From UBA12465 sp964408785 (GTDB lineage: Bacteria; Patescibacteriota; Patescibacteriia; Patescibacteriales; UBA12465), in assembly GCA_964408785.1 (NCBI GenBank), contig CAYPAS010000031.1, forward strand, positions 1 to 9,105: a stretch of 9,105 nucleotides of DNA, written 5' to 3'. The notes under the pieces are model-generated. The model was not told the DNA's origin, did not search any database, and saw only the letters and a program-made list of their open reading frames with translations. The translations under genes were made by a program, and so were the position numbers. Shown one piece after another: positions 1 through 7,086 of this stretch (position 1 is its first letter; every line of letters starts with the position of its first letter).

Positions 1-1
1 G

Positions 2-145
2 GTTTTGCCTTTGCCGGATATTTTCAGAAGCTTGCCGGAAAAAAGATATACCTCGCTTAAAGAGGAAAAACCGGCCTTAGTTGATTTGAAGGAAATAGAA
101 GAAAAAGAGCCTTTGCCGCCAGATAATTTGCCTTATGTCGAATAA
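2..145 (+). CDS. 3' end of an unrecognised protein gene (partial)
   Basis: An open frame enters from the left edge with its first complete codon at position 2 and runs 47 codons to a TAA at 143-145. The visible tail is hydrophilic, rich in Pro, Glu and Lys, with repeated Leu-Pro pairs and an acidic end (PPDNLPYVE). It has no membrane segment or motif that I recognise, so I assign no function. Its last 11 bases overlap the start of the glycosyltransferase gene at 135 in another frame. That arrangement suggests translational coupling and membership of the same operon. The frame could be open by chance over this length. The tight overlap and the lack of any other gene for the stretch make a real gene end more likely. 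Confidence 0.6.
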   Translation, partial: VLPLPDIFRSLPEKRYTSLKEEKPALVDLKEIEEKEPLPPDNLPYVE

Positions 146-1331
146 GAAATTAAAAATAGGCATAGACGCCAGGTTTTATGGTCCGACTGGAAAGGGTTTG
201 GGGCGCTATACTCAGGAATTAGTTGATAATCTTATCGGGATTGATTACGACAATACAGAAGAGGCTAGGGAATACGTGATTTTTCTTAGTCCGGATAATT
301 ATGATGAATTTCAAGGAATGCGGCCGGGAATTAAGAAAGTCGTTGTTCCTTATCGTTGGTATTCTTGGGCTGAGCAATTATTTTTTCCTTTTTTGATAGC
401 CAAAGAAAAGCTTGATTTGATGCATTTCCCGCATTTCAATGTTCCTTTGTTAGTCCCCGCGCCTTTTGTCGTCACTATCCACGATCTTATTTTGACTCAT
501 TTTAAAACTCCTCGTGCTAGCACCCGCAATCGTCTTTATTATCATCTTAAAGAATTAGCTTACCGCTTGGTTATTTTGTCGGCCGTTAAAAGGGCTAGAA
601 AGATAATTACGGTTTCCAATTTTACTAAGAATGATATCATTAGCAAATTTGGGGCCAAAGAAGCGTTGATAAGTGTTACTTATGAAGGCGTTGCCACTCT
701 TTCTAAGGGGCGCGATTCTTTATTTGTTTCGAAGCTGGATAGCCAGGAAGTTCTTGATCAATATAAAATAAGCGGTGATTTTCTCCTTTATGTCGGCAAT
801 GCTTATCCTCATAAGAATCTAGAAGGCTTGTTGCGAGTTTTTAATAATCTGCATCAGGAGCGTCGTGATTTGCGTTTAGTTTTGGTGGGTAAATCAGATT
901 ATTTTTATGAACGTTTGAAGGAATACGCCAAGCATTTGAATCTTTGGCAGCCGGAAAATCTAAATAGTCCGGTAATTTTTCCCGGTTATGTTCCCGATGC
1001 TCAATTAGAAGCGGTTTATTCTCGGGCCAAGGCTTATGTTTTCCCCTCTTTTTATGAAGGTTTTGGCTTGCCGCCGCTTGAAGCGATGGCCAATCTTTGT
1101 CCGGTTGTCTGCTCTAATTCTTCGTCTTTGCCAGAAATTCTGGGTGAAGCCGCGCTTTATTTTAATCCCGAAGATGAGACTGATTTTTTGGCTAAGCTGA
1201 AAATGATAATCGACGATTTTGCTTTGCGGGAAAAACTGGTAGCCAGGGGAACGGAAAGAATAAAACTTTATAGTTGGTGGGAATGTGCTCGTGAAACCTT
1301 AGATATTTATAAGCAGGTTTTGAAAAAATGA
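135..1331 (+). CDS. Glycosyltransferase family 1 (GT4-type, GT-B fold)
   Basis: This 398-residue protein should transfer a sugar from an activated donor to a glycan or lipid acceptor on the cytosolic face of the membrane. The N-terminal Rossmann half starts with KIGIDARFYGPTGKGLGRYT, a glycine-rich loop typical of WbaZ/RfaB-like enzymes, and contains HFPHFNVP (about 97-104) and the VTIHD strand (113-117). The C-terminal donor-binding half contains VGNAYPHKN (220-228) and the signature EGFGLPPLE, whose Glu308 and Glu316 form the EX7E motif of retaining GT4 enzymes. The length is normal and no membrane helix is evident. The ATG at 135 places the conserved N-terminal strand correctly. No Shine-Dalgarno sequence is visible, so coupling to the gene ending at 145 is plausible. 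The stop overlaps the next start (ATGA, 1328-1331). Donor and acceptor cannot be told from sequence. Context with DUF4012 suggests surface polysaccharide or glycoprotein assembly. Confidence 0.93.
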   Translation: MSNKKLKIGIDARFYGPTGKGLGRYTQELVDNLIGIDYDNTEEAREYVIFLSPDNYDEFQGMRPGIKKVVVPYRWYSWAEQLFFPFLIAKEKLDLMHFPHFNVPLLVPAPFVVTIHDLILTHFKTPRASTRNRLYYHLKELAYRLVILSAVKRARKIITVSNFTKNDIISKFGAKEALISVTYEGVATLSKGRDSLFVSKLDSQEVLDQYKISGDFLLYVGNAYPHKNLEGLLRVFNNLHQERRDLRLVLVGKSDYFYERLKEYAKHLNLWQPENLNSPVIFPGYVPDAQLEAVYSRAKAYVFPSFYEGFGLPPLEAMANLCPVVCSNSSSLPEILGEAALYFNPEDETDFLAKLKMIIDDFALREKLVARGTERIKLYSWWECARETLDIYKQVLKK

Positions 1332-3889
1332 ATTTGTTTTCCAAGAAACAATCAAATAAGAAAGTAAATGACGGAACTGATTGGCGATTTTCTTATAATT
1401 CGCCGTCTTTGCTTGTCGATTTGCGACGGCAAGATTCCCAGAAACAGGAACTGTCTTTAAAAGTAGAGCCAAAGAAATTATTTTTTAAAAAAAATCGCCA
1501 AGCGAAAGAAAACGGCCATAAGATAAATTTTCATTTTGATTTATCGGCTGGCGCCGTTTTCCCCAAAAAAGAATTTTCTTTATTTTCCAGAATTACGCCC
1601 TTGTTTAAAGAGAAAAACTTTAATTTTAAATTGCCAAAAATCAAGTTGACCAGAAATATTTTTAAACGTCGACCTTCAGCGGCGAAGGCGGTTAAGGTTT
1701 TTTTAAAAAAAGAAAGAGGGGCGTTTTCTTCTTTTTGGCCGAAACGCCAGCATCGCTTCCGTTTTTGGCAAGCAGAAAAAGCCCGTGTCTCTTGGAGTCC
1801 GGCCTGGTCTTTTTTGCTGGTTTTGGTTTTAATCATTTTGCCTTTTAAACTTTTATCATATTTTTCCGCTTTTGATATCGCGGCTTTCAAAGATAATCTT
1901 AAAGAAAAAATAGAAGCTGCTTCTTCACAGATAATGGCGGCTAGTGACTCCGCTAGCCAGATGGATTTTTCTTCGGCTAGCGGCCAGTTTGCCGCGGCGG
2001 GAGAAAATTTTTTAGAAGCGGAAAAAGAGTTGGCCTCTATTGATGAAGCTATTAATTTTTTGGCGGTAATAAGTGGCAATAAAGAATTAAAATTAGCGGC
2101 GGAGGCTAAGAAGTTTTTAGCGGCCGGCGCTTTGGTTTCATCTTTGGGGGAAAAAATATCATTGGCTACTGGCGGTATTTTCAACGGCCTTAAGAATGAT
2201 TTCCCTGGAAATTTTGAAATATTTAGAAGTAATTTGGCGGAAGCGGCCCTGATTAGCCGGCGCCTAGAGGATATAATTTCTGATATAGACGAATCACGAT
2301 TGCCCGAGGAATATCGAGAAAAATTCATTTCTTTGAAGAATCAGGCGGATGTTTTTTCTAAAAATCTTGATGATTTTTCCTCTTTATCTAATAAATTACC
2401 GGAAGCCTTGGGTTTTTATAAGGATCGGCGTTATCTGATAATTTTTCAGAACAACGCGGAGATGCGGGGAAGCGGCGGTTTTGTCGGCAGTTACGCTCTT
2501 CTGGATTTAAGCAAGGGGGCTATAAAAAAATTAGAGATACCGGCGGGTGGCGCTTATGATACCAAGGGTTCTCTCGATTCTTTTGTCGCTTCACCAAAAC
2601 CGCTGTGGCTGCTTAGTCCGACTTGGAATTTTTGGGACGCCAATTGGTTCCCGGATTGGCCATCTAGCGCCAGGAATTTGATGTGGTTTTATGAACACAG
2701 CAATGGCTCAACGGTTGATGGCGTTATTGCTTTGACGCCAACGGTAATCGAAAAACTTTTGCGGATAAGTGGTCCGATAGACATGACTAAGGAATACGGC
2801 TTAGTTATCGATAGTTCAAATTTTTGGGATACCGTCCAGACGATTACTGAAAAAGACAATATCTCTGAGGAGGCGCTTGCTAATAATATTGGCGATTTAA
2901 AGGAATCAAAGACGGCGATTGAAACCGATTTGCCTTTATCTCAGGATTTAGAACAGAATCAGGCCAATAAGCCGAAAAAAATAATTGGTGATTTAAGCGC
3001 TAGATTACTAGAAACTTTGCCGGAAAAAATAAACAAAGATAGTCTGCTTTCTTTATTTGTCTTGTTGCAAGAGAGTTTGGCGGAAAAACAGTTGATGTTT
3101 TATTTTACTAATCAGGATTTGCAGGCTGAGATATCTCAGAAGAATTGGGGTGGTGAAGTTAGAAAGACTGATAGCGATTATCTTTTAGTGGTTAATACGA
3201 ATATCGGTGGCCAAAAAAGCGATCGGCAAATGGAAGATTTCTATCATTTAGATAGCCAGATTACCTCTGACGGTAGTGTTGAACATGAGCTGAGAATAGA
3301 GAGAAAGCATACTGGCAATAAGGGGGATATTTTTACGGGTGTTAGGAATGTTGACTGGTTAAGGATTTATGTTCCTTATGGCAGTCAATTGGAAAGCGTT
3401 TCTGGTTTTCGTCTTCCTGATCAAGCATATTTTAAATCAAGCGATTTGCGCTTAGAGGAGAGCCCGATGTTGCTCTCGGAAAATGAAGCTGAAACTCTAT
3501 CTGACGGGACAAAAATTTACGAAGAATCTGGTAAGACGGTTTTTGCCAATTGGAGTATGACTGACCCGGGAGAAACTAGCGAGATAGTTATTAGGTATCG
3601 TTCGCCGCGTCTTTTATCCCGCCAAGAAAAGGGAAACGTCTGGTGGAATAAGTTTTTTTCTTGGATGGACGCAGGCAGTGGCGATATGTACCGATATTCT
3701 TTGCTCTGGCAAAAACAAGCAGGAGCTAAAGCCGCTGCCTTGCAGGTTTCAACGAATTTGCCGGCTTCTTTGAATCTGCTTTGGTCTTATCCCAAAAACA
3801 GTTCCGCCGCTTATTTTAATTATTCTGGAAATTTAGATGGTGATAAATATTGGCCCCTCTTATTGATGGATCAGCCGATAGAAAAATAG
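1328..3889 (+). CDS. DUF4012-family single-span membrane protein with long basic N-terminal tail
   Basis: This 853-residue protein has three parts. Residues 1-155 are a very basic, Phe-rich, probably disordered cytosolic tail. Residues about 160-180 form one hydrophobic helix (FLLVLVLIILPFKLLSYF). The remainder should lie outside the membrane. Residues about 183-360 are Ala/Glu/Ser-rich and look helical. The family hallmark follows at 367-388, with RRYLIIFQNNAEMRGSGG and then FVGS; this block defines DUF4012 and is the basis of the call. A polar, low-complexity stretch near 505-550 looks like a linker or insertion inside the domain. A beta-rich C-terminal portion with several Trp ends at residue 853. 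The biochemical role of DUF4012 is unknown; members often sit beside polysaccharide genes, as here. The gene overlaps the glycosyltransferase stop by 4 bases (ATGA) and precedes another single-span protein by 8 bases, so joint function in the envelope is inferred. Confidence 0.85.
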   Translation: MNLFSKKQSNKKVNDGTDWRFSYNSPSLLVDLRRQDSQKQELSLKVEPKKLFFKKNRQAKENGHKINFHFDLSAGAVFPKKEFSLFSRITPLFKEKNFNFKLPKIKLTRNIFKRRPSAAKAVKVFLKKERGAFSSFWPKRQHRFRFWQAEKARVSWSPAWSFLLVLVLIILPFKLLSYFSAFDIAAFKDNLKEKIEAASSQIMAASDSASQMDFSSASGQFAAAGENFLEAEKELASIDEAINFLAVISGNKELKLAAEAKKFLAAGALVSSLGEKISLATGGIFNGLKNDFPGNFEIFRSNLAEAALISRRLEDIISDIDESRLPEEYREKFISLKNQADVFSKNLDDFSSLSNKLPEALGFYKDRRYLIIFQNNAEMRGSGGFVGSYALLDLSKGAIKKLEIPAGGAYDTKGSLDSFVASPKPLWLLSPTWNFWDANWFPDWPSSARNLMWFYEHSNGSTVDGVIALTPTVIEKLLRISGPIDMTKEYGLVIDSSNFWDTVQTITEKDNISEEALANNIGDLKESKTAIETDLPLSQDLEQNQANKPKKIIGDLSARLLETLPEKINKDSLLSLFVLLQESLAEKQLMFYFTNQDLQAEISQKNWGGEVRKTDSDYLLVVNTNIGGQKSDRQMEDFYHLDSQITSDGSVEHELRIERKHTGNKGDIFTGVRNVDWLRIYVPYGSQLESVSGFRLPDQAYFKSSDLRLEESPMLLSENEAETLSDGTKIYEESGKTVFANWSMTDPGETSEIVIRYRSPRLLSRQEKGNVWWNKFFSWMDAGSGDMYRYSLLWQKQAGAKAAALQVSTNLPASLNLLWSYPKNSSAAYFNYSGNLDGDKYWPLLLMDQPIEK

Positions 3890-3897
3890 AAAAAGAT

Positions 3898-5904
3898 ATG
3901 AAAGAAAAAGATAAAAAGAATCAAATCAATGTTGACTCTCTCAGCCGCAAAGAAAATGCTTTCGTGCGGCATAATTTGTCGGATGTCGCTGAAAAACAAG
4001 AAATCCAGGCAGAGATAGATTCTAAAATATTAGAGATATATAAAGACAAGGCGGGCAAGAAAGTTGACGTAGATAAGATGAAAATAAGACGACGCGGGTC
4101 GGCTGTCTGGCGTTTTTTTTGGCGCCTATTGTTATTAGTTTTGTCTTTGGGAGCTATATATTATCTCTATTTATTCTTTTTCGCTTACGATAAAAATGCC
4201 AGTAGTTTAGAATTTTCTTTGGAAGCTCCTAATAAGGTTTTGGCGGGGGAATCTTTTTCTTACCGTATAAAGGCGCATAATCCGACAAATTATAGGTTGT
4301 CAGCGCCGCGTCTTGAATTGCGCTATCCAGCTTCTTTTGTTTTTGATTCGGCTTCGATTTCTCCAGATAGCGGTAATTACGGTTGGAATTTGAGCGACAT
4401 CCAGTCCGGCGGCGATTTTATCTTGGAAATCAAAGGTTATTTGCTGGCGACTGAAGATTCAGCTAATGTAGTTTTTGCCGACCTGCGATATACGCCGGAA
4501 AATTACACTAGCGAAATGAAGAAGGAAGCTTCTTCTTCGACAATTATTTCCGGTTTAGGATTCCGGGTTGATTTGGATTATCCGCAAACAGCTTTTTTGA
4601 AGCAGGATAATTATTTATATTTACTGCTTTACAATATCGAAGATACTTATTTGAATGATTTTGATTTAGTTTTTTCCTTGCCTCCAGAAACCGATATTTC
4701 TTTGGGTGACCTGCCGTCTGTCGCTACCTCAAGCGCTACTTCGACAGCTTCTTCAACCGCTCTTTCAACTAGTACCCCGGCGGTATTTTCCGTAACTCCG
4801 GCTGGCGGCACCGTTTGGCGGGTTTCTGGTTTATCCAAAGGGATGGAAAGACAGGAAATACCGCTCAGTTATCGAGTAAAACAGAAATTAGCCGATCCCA
4901 GTATCAAAGTTAGTTTAGAAAAACGCCTGGATAATGGTAATCGCTTGTCTTTTTGGGAAAAGGAAATAAAGCCGGAATTAGTCAGCAGCGATTTAAGTTT
5001 ATCTTTGACGCTTAACGGCTCAAGCGCTTCAAGCGCCGCTAATCCGGGCGATACCTTGGAATATTCTTTGAAATACTCAAACCGTGGCAGTAATACTTAT
5101 AAAGACGTTAGCTTGATGGCAGTTCTAGACAGCTCTTTACTTGATTGGAGTACTTTAGCCGATAAGAACAGCGGCGTCATCCAGGGGCGAGCGATAATCT
5201 GGAATAAAGAGCAAATTCCGGCCTTGGCGGAAGTAAAGCCGAATGATGAAGGCGATTTAGATTTTAGTATTAAGCTAAAAAAAGCCGGCGATAACGCTTT
5301 TTCTTCCAGTTCTTCAATAAGCGCTTACGGACAGTATAGCCTTAGTTTGAAAGAAGCTTCACTGCCTAAGGAAAATAGCGATAACCAAAGCAATAAAATA
5401 TTGACGATGATTAATAGTGATTTATCTTTGGAAGAAAAGATTATCTACTTTGATTCTTCTAACCAGGTGGTCGGTTCCGGCCCCTTGCCTTTTAGAGTGG
5501 GAGAGAAAACGACTGTGCGGGTTTATTGGACTGTTAAGAACAGCCAGCATGACCTTTCCGGCGTGAAAATTTTATTCCCTTTAAATTCCCAAGTTTCTTT
5601 TGACGGCTCCGCTCTTAGTAATGCCGGATCAATTTATTATGATGATAGTAGCCGGCAAGTAGTCTGGGAAATCGGCCGCTTGCCACAATCCGCTTATCGA
5701 ACTGACGCGGAATTCGCTTTAGGGATAACGCCCACGGAGAATGACCTCGGCAAATTATTGATACTTTCTAGCGGCTCGATGCTTAGAGCTACCGACGAAG
5801 AAACGAAGGCCGTCATATCCAAGAAGCTTAATCCTCGGACTAGTAAGTTAGAGGATGATAACGCCGCTTCTTTGATAAATGATGGTTTAGTAATTTCTTA
5901 TTAA
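3898..5904 (+). CDS. Single-span membrane protein with tandem Ig/DUF11-like outer domains
   Basis: I do not recognise a named family. The 668-residue product has a charged cytosolic tail (1-72), one hydrophobic helix (about 73-96, FFWRLLLLVLSLGAIYYLYL) and a large outer part. That part seems to hold four degenerate beta-sandwich modules, roughly at 104-215, 222-345, 365-485 and 515-645. Three of them start with a Gly-containing turn and a beta strand (LAGESFSYRI, NPGDTLEYSL, RVGEKTTVRV); the second is less regular. Three have a Trp strand near the end (YGWNLSDI, VWRVSGL, VVWEIGRL), and a similar strand (IIWNKE) lies in the third. This resembles DUF11/CARDB-type repeats seen in surface proteins. 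A Ser/Thr/Ala linker (275-295) interrupts module two. I chose ATG 3898, 8 bases after the upstream stop; an in-frame TTG at 3850 would add 16 residues inside the DUF4012 gene. The topology matches that of the neighbouring DUF4012 protein, so a scaffold or partner role is plausible. Confidence 0.8.
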   Translation: MKEKDKKNQINVDSLSRKENAFVRHNLSDVAEKQEIQAEIDSKILEIYKDKAGKKVDVDKMKIRRRGSAVWRFFWRLLLLVLSLGAIYYLYLFFFAYDKNASSLEFSLEAPNKVLAGESFSYRIKAHNPTNYRLSAPRLELRYPASFVFDSASISPDSGNYGWNLSDIQSGGDFILEIKGYLLATEDSANVVFADLRYTPENYTSEMKKEASSSTIISGLGFRVDLDYPQTAFLKQDNYLYLLLYNIEDTYLNDFDLVFSLPPETDISLGDLPSVATSSATSTASSTALSTSTPAVFSVTPAGGTVWRVSGLSKGMERQEIPLSYRVKQKLADPSIKVSLEKRLDNGNRLSFWEKEIKPELVSSDLSLSLTLNGSSASSAANPGDTLEYSLKYSNRGSNTYKDVSLMAVLDSSLLDWSTLADKNSGVIQGRAIIWNKEQIPALAEVKPNDEGDLDFSIKLKKAGDNAFSSSSSISAYGQYSLSLKEASLPKENSDNQSNKILTMINSDLSLEEKIIYFDSSNQVVGSGPLPFRVGEKTTVRVYWTVKNSQHDLSGVKILFPLNSQVSFDGSALSNAGSIYYDDSSRQVVWEIGRLPQSAYRTDAEFALGITPTENDLGKLLILSSGSMLRATDEETKAVISKKLNPRTSKLEDDNAASLINDGLVISY

Positions 5905-5914
5905 AACGAAAAAC

Positions 5915-7012
5915 ATGTTTAAGCTTATTAAAACCAAAAAAAACGGTATTCGTTTAGGGCGCCTGACAACACCGCACGGAATTTTAGCGACACCATTTTT
6001 TATGCCTGACGCCACCAGGGGTTTTGTTAAATTGACTAATAATAATGACGTTATATCTACCAAAACCAAGGCGATGGTCGTTAACACTTTTCATTTATAT
6101 CTACAGCCAGGTTTAGAGGTGATAAAGAAGGCGGGTGGCATTCATAAATTTATGAATTGGCGCGGCCCCTTGCTTTCTGACTCCGGCGGTTTCCAGGTTT
6201 TTTCTTTGATTCACAAAGATCCGGCTAATGGCCGGATTAATGATGAAAAGGCGATATTCCGTTCGCCGCTTGATGGGTCTTGGCACGAATTTACTCCGGA
6301 AAAATCAATCCAAATCCAATTTGATTTGGGCACTGATATGATGGTTTGTCTCGATGATTGCCCGCCCAATGAATTTTCTCGTCAAGAAATGGAAAAAGCG
6401 GTTGATCGGACTATCGCTTGGGCTTCTCGTTGTCGCCGGGAATATGATCGACAGATAAAAAAACGTCGTTTATCGGGACGCCAGCGCCCCTTACTTTTTG
6501 CCGTTGTTCAAGGCGGCATGGAAGTCGATTTAAGAGAGCGTTGCGCTTCCGAATTGGCGGCTATCGGTTTTGACGGTTATGGTTTTGGCGCCAGACCGAT
6601 TGACGCGGCGGGAAATTTTTTGGAAGAAATAATGGAGAAAACGGCGGCGGCCATACCGGAATCAGCACCCAGATTCGCCCTTGGCGTCGGTACTCCGGAA
6701 GATATTCGCCGTTCGGCGGCTCTAGGCTGGGATATGTTTGATTGCGTAATTCCCAGCCGCGAGGGGCGGCATGGCAAGGTTTACGCGAAGAAAGGGAAGA
6801 ATTTGGAAGCTTATAATATAGGTAATTCTCGGTTTTCCCAGGATTTTAAGGCGGTTAATGCTAAAAGCGCTTTGTCTTTACTGCGTGAAAATAGCCGCGC
6901 TTATCTGCATCACCTTTTCCGTTTAGGCGATCCTTTAGGCCAGAATTTGGCTAGCTTGAATAATCTTGAAGCCTATCAGGAACTCCTCGCTGATTTGCGC
7001 CAGGATAAATAA
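5915..7012 (+). CDS. tgt: tRNA-guanine transglycosylase homologue lacking the zinc site
   Basis: The 365-residue protein has the length and order of bacterial Tgt (E. coli 375), the enzyme that swaps guanine 34 of GUN-anticodon tRNAs for preQ1 in queuosine synthesis. Conserved elements are SDSGGFQVFS with the general base Asp89, LDDC with guanine-binding Asp147 and Cys149, VVQGG with Gln199, GVGTPEDI (257-264), and MFDCVIPSR with the nucleophile Asp276. Two regions depart from the family. The GGLAVGE base-recognition loop reads GARPIDA (225-231). The CxCxxC cysteines fall at Ser318, Leu320 and Leu323, and the zinc His of the HN pair is Asn349, although the adjoining SRAYLHHL is intact. Catalysis of base exchange seems likely, but the incoming base and the mode of folding without zinc are uncertain. 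It begins 10 bases after the upstream stop, with no clear ribosome site. Relation to DNA-modifying DpdA paralogues is possible, but no dpd genes are nearby. Confidence 0.88.
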   Translation: MFKLIKTKKNGIRLGRLTTPHGILATPFFMPDATRGFVKLTNNNDVISTKTKAMVVNTFHLYLQPGLEVIKKAGGIHKFMNWRGPLLSDSGGFQVFSLIHKDPANGRINDEKAIFRSPLDGSWHEFTPEKSIQIQFDLGTDMMVCLDDCPPNEFSRQEMEKAVDRTIAWASRCRREYDRQIKKRRLSGRQRPLLFAVVQGGMEVDLRERCASELAAIGFDGYGFGARPIDAAGNFLEEIMEKTAAAIPESAPRFALGVGTPEDIRRSAALGWDMFDCVIPSREGRHGKVYAKKGKNLEAYNIGNSRFSQDFKAVNAKSALSLLRENSRAYLHHLFRLGDPLGQNLASLNNLEAYQELLADLRQDK

Positions 7013-7021
7013 GGCGCCATC

Positions 7022-7050
7022 TTGGCAAAATCAAGGATATTCTTTATACT
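7022..7050 (+). promoter_or_regulatory. Sigma-70-type promoter for pyk-eno
   Basis: A -35 box TTGGCA (7022-7027) and a -10 box TATACT (7045-7050) are separated by exactly 17 bases. Each differs from the TTGACA/TATAAT consensus at one base. Transcription would start near 7057, giving a leader of about 30 bases before the pyruvate kinase ATG at 7087. This gap is the largest between genes in the window, and a functional break between envelope and glycolysis genes falls here. Transcription start is predicted, not shown. Confidence 0.65.
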
Positions 7051-7063
7051 AGCTTGGTATAAA
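7043..7063. repeat. 7-bp inverted repeat over the -10 box
   Basis: TTTATAC (7043-7049) and GTATAAA (7057-7063) are perfect inverted copies separated by 7 bases. The left arm covers the -10 hexamer and the right arm begins at about the predicted start of transcription. Because one arm lies upstream of the start, it cannot form an RNA hairpin in that transcript; a protein operator would fit better. The arms are AT-rich, so chance is a real alternative. Confidence 0.35.
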
Positions 7064-7086
7064 ATCATTATAAAATAAACATTTTT

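Noticed and set aside
1939..1958. Inverted repeat GGCTAG/CTAGCC with further GCTAGC copies nearby
   Set aside because: It sits within an Ala/Ser-rich coding stretch where GCTAGC is an expected Ala-Ser codon pair; no sign of a site or mobile element.
1531..2328. 265-codon open frame on the minus strand inside the DUF4012 gene
   Set aside because: It lies fully antisense to a better supported gene. It has no recognisable domain, and its Ser/Ala/Lys-rich make-up is what the opposite strand's codon use would produce.
3850..3897. TTG start giving a 684-residue version of the Ig-like protein
   Set aside because: It would overlap the DUF4012 gene by 40 bases, uses a weaker start codon and adds no domain; ATG 3898 follows the upstream stop closely.
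5915..7012. Reading the Tgt homologue as a DNA-modifying DpdA enzyme
   Set aside because: Length, motif order and the preserved SRAYLHHL region match bacterial Tgt, and no dpd, helicase or nuclease genes are seen nearby.
6997..7017. GCGCC/GGCGC hairpin over the tgt stop as a terminator
   Set aside because: The stem is only 5 bp with an 11-base loop and no T-run follows, so it does not look like an intrinsic terminator.
7058..7078. Second -10-like elements (TATAAA) nearer the pyk start
   Set aside because: No matching -35 lies at 16-18 bases upstream of either; the TTGGCA/TATACT pair is much better.
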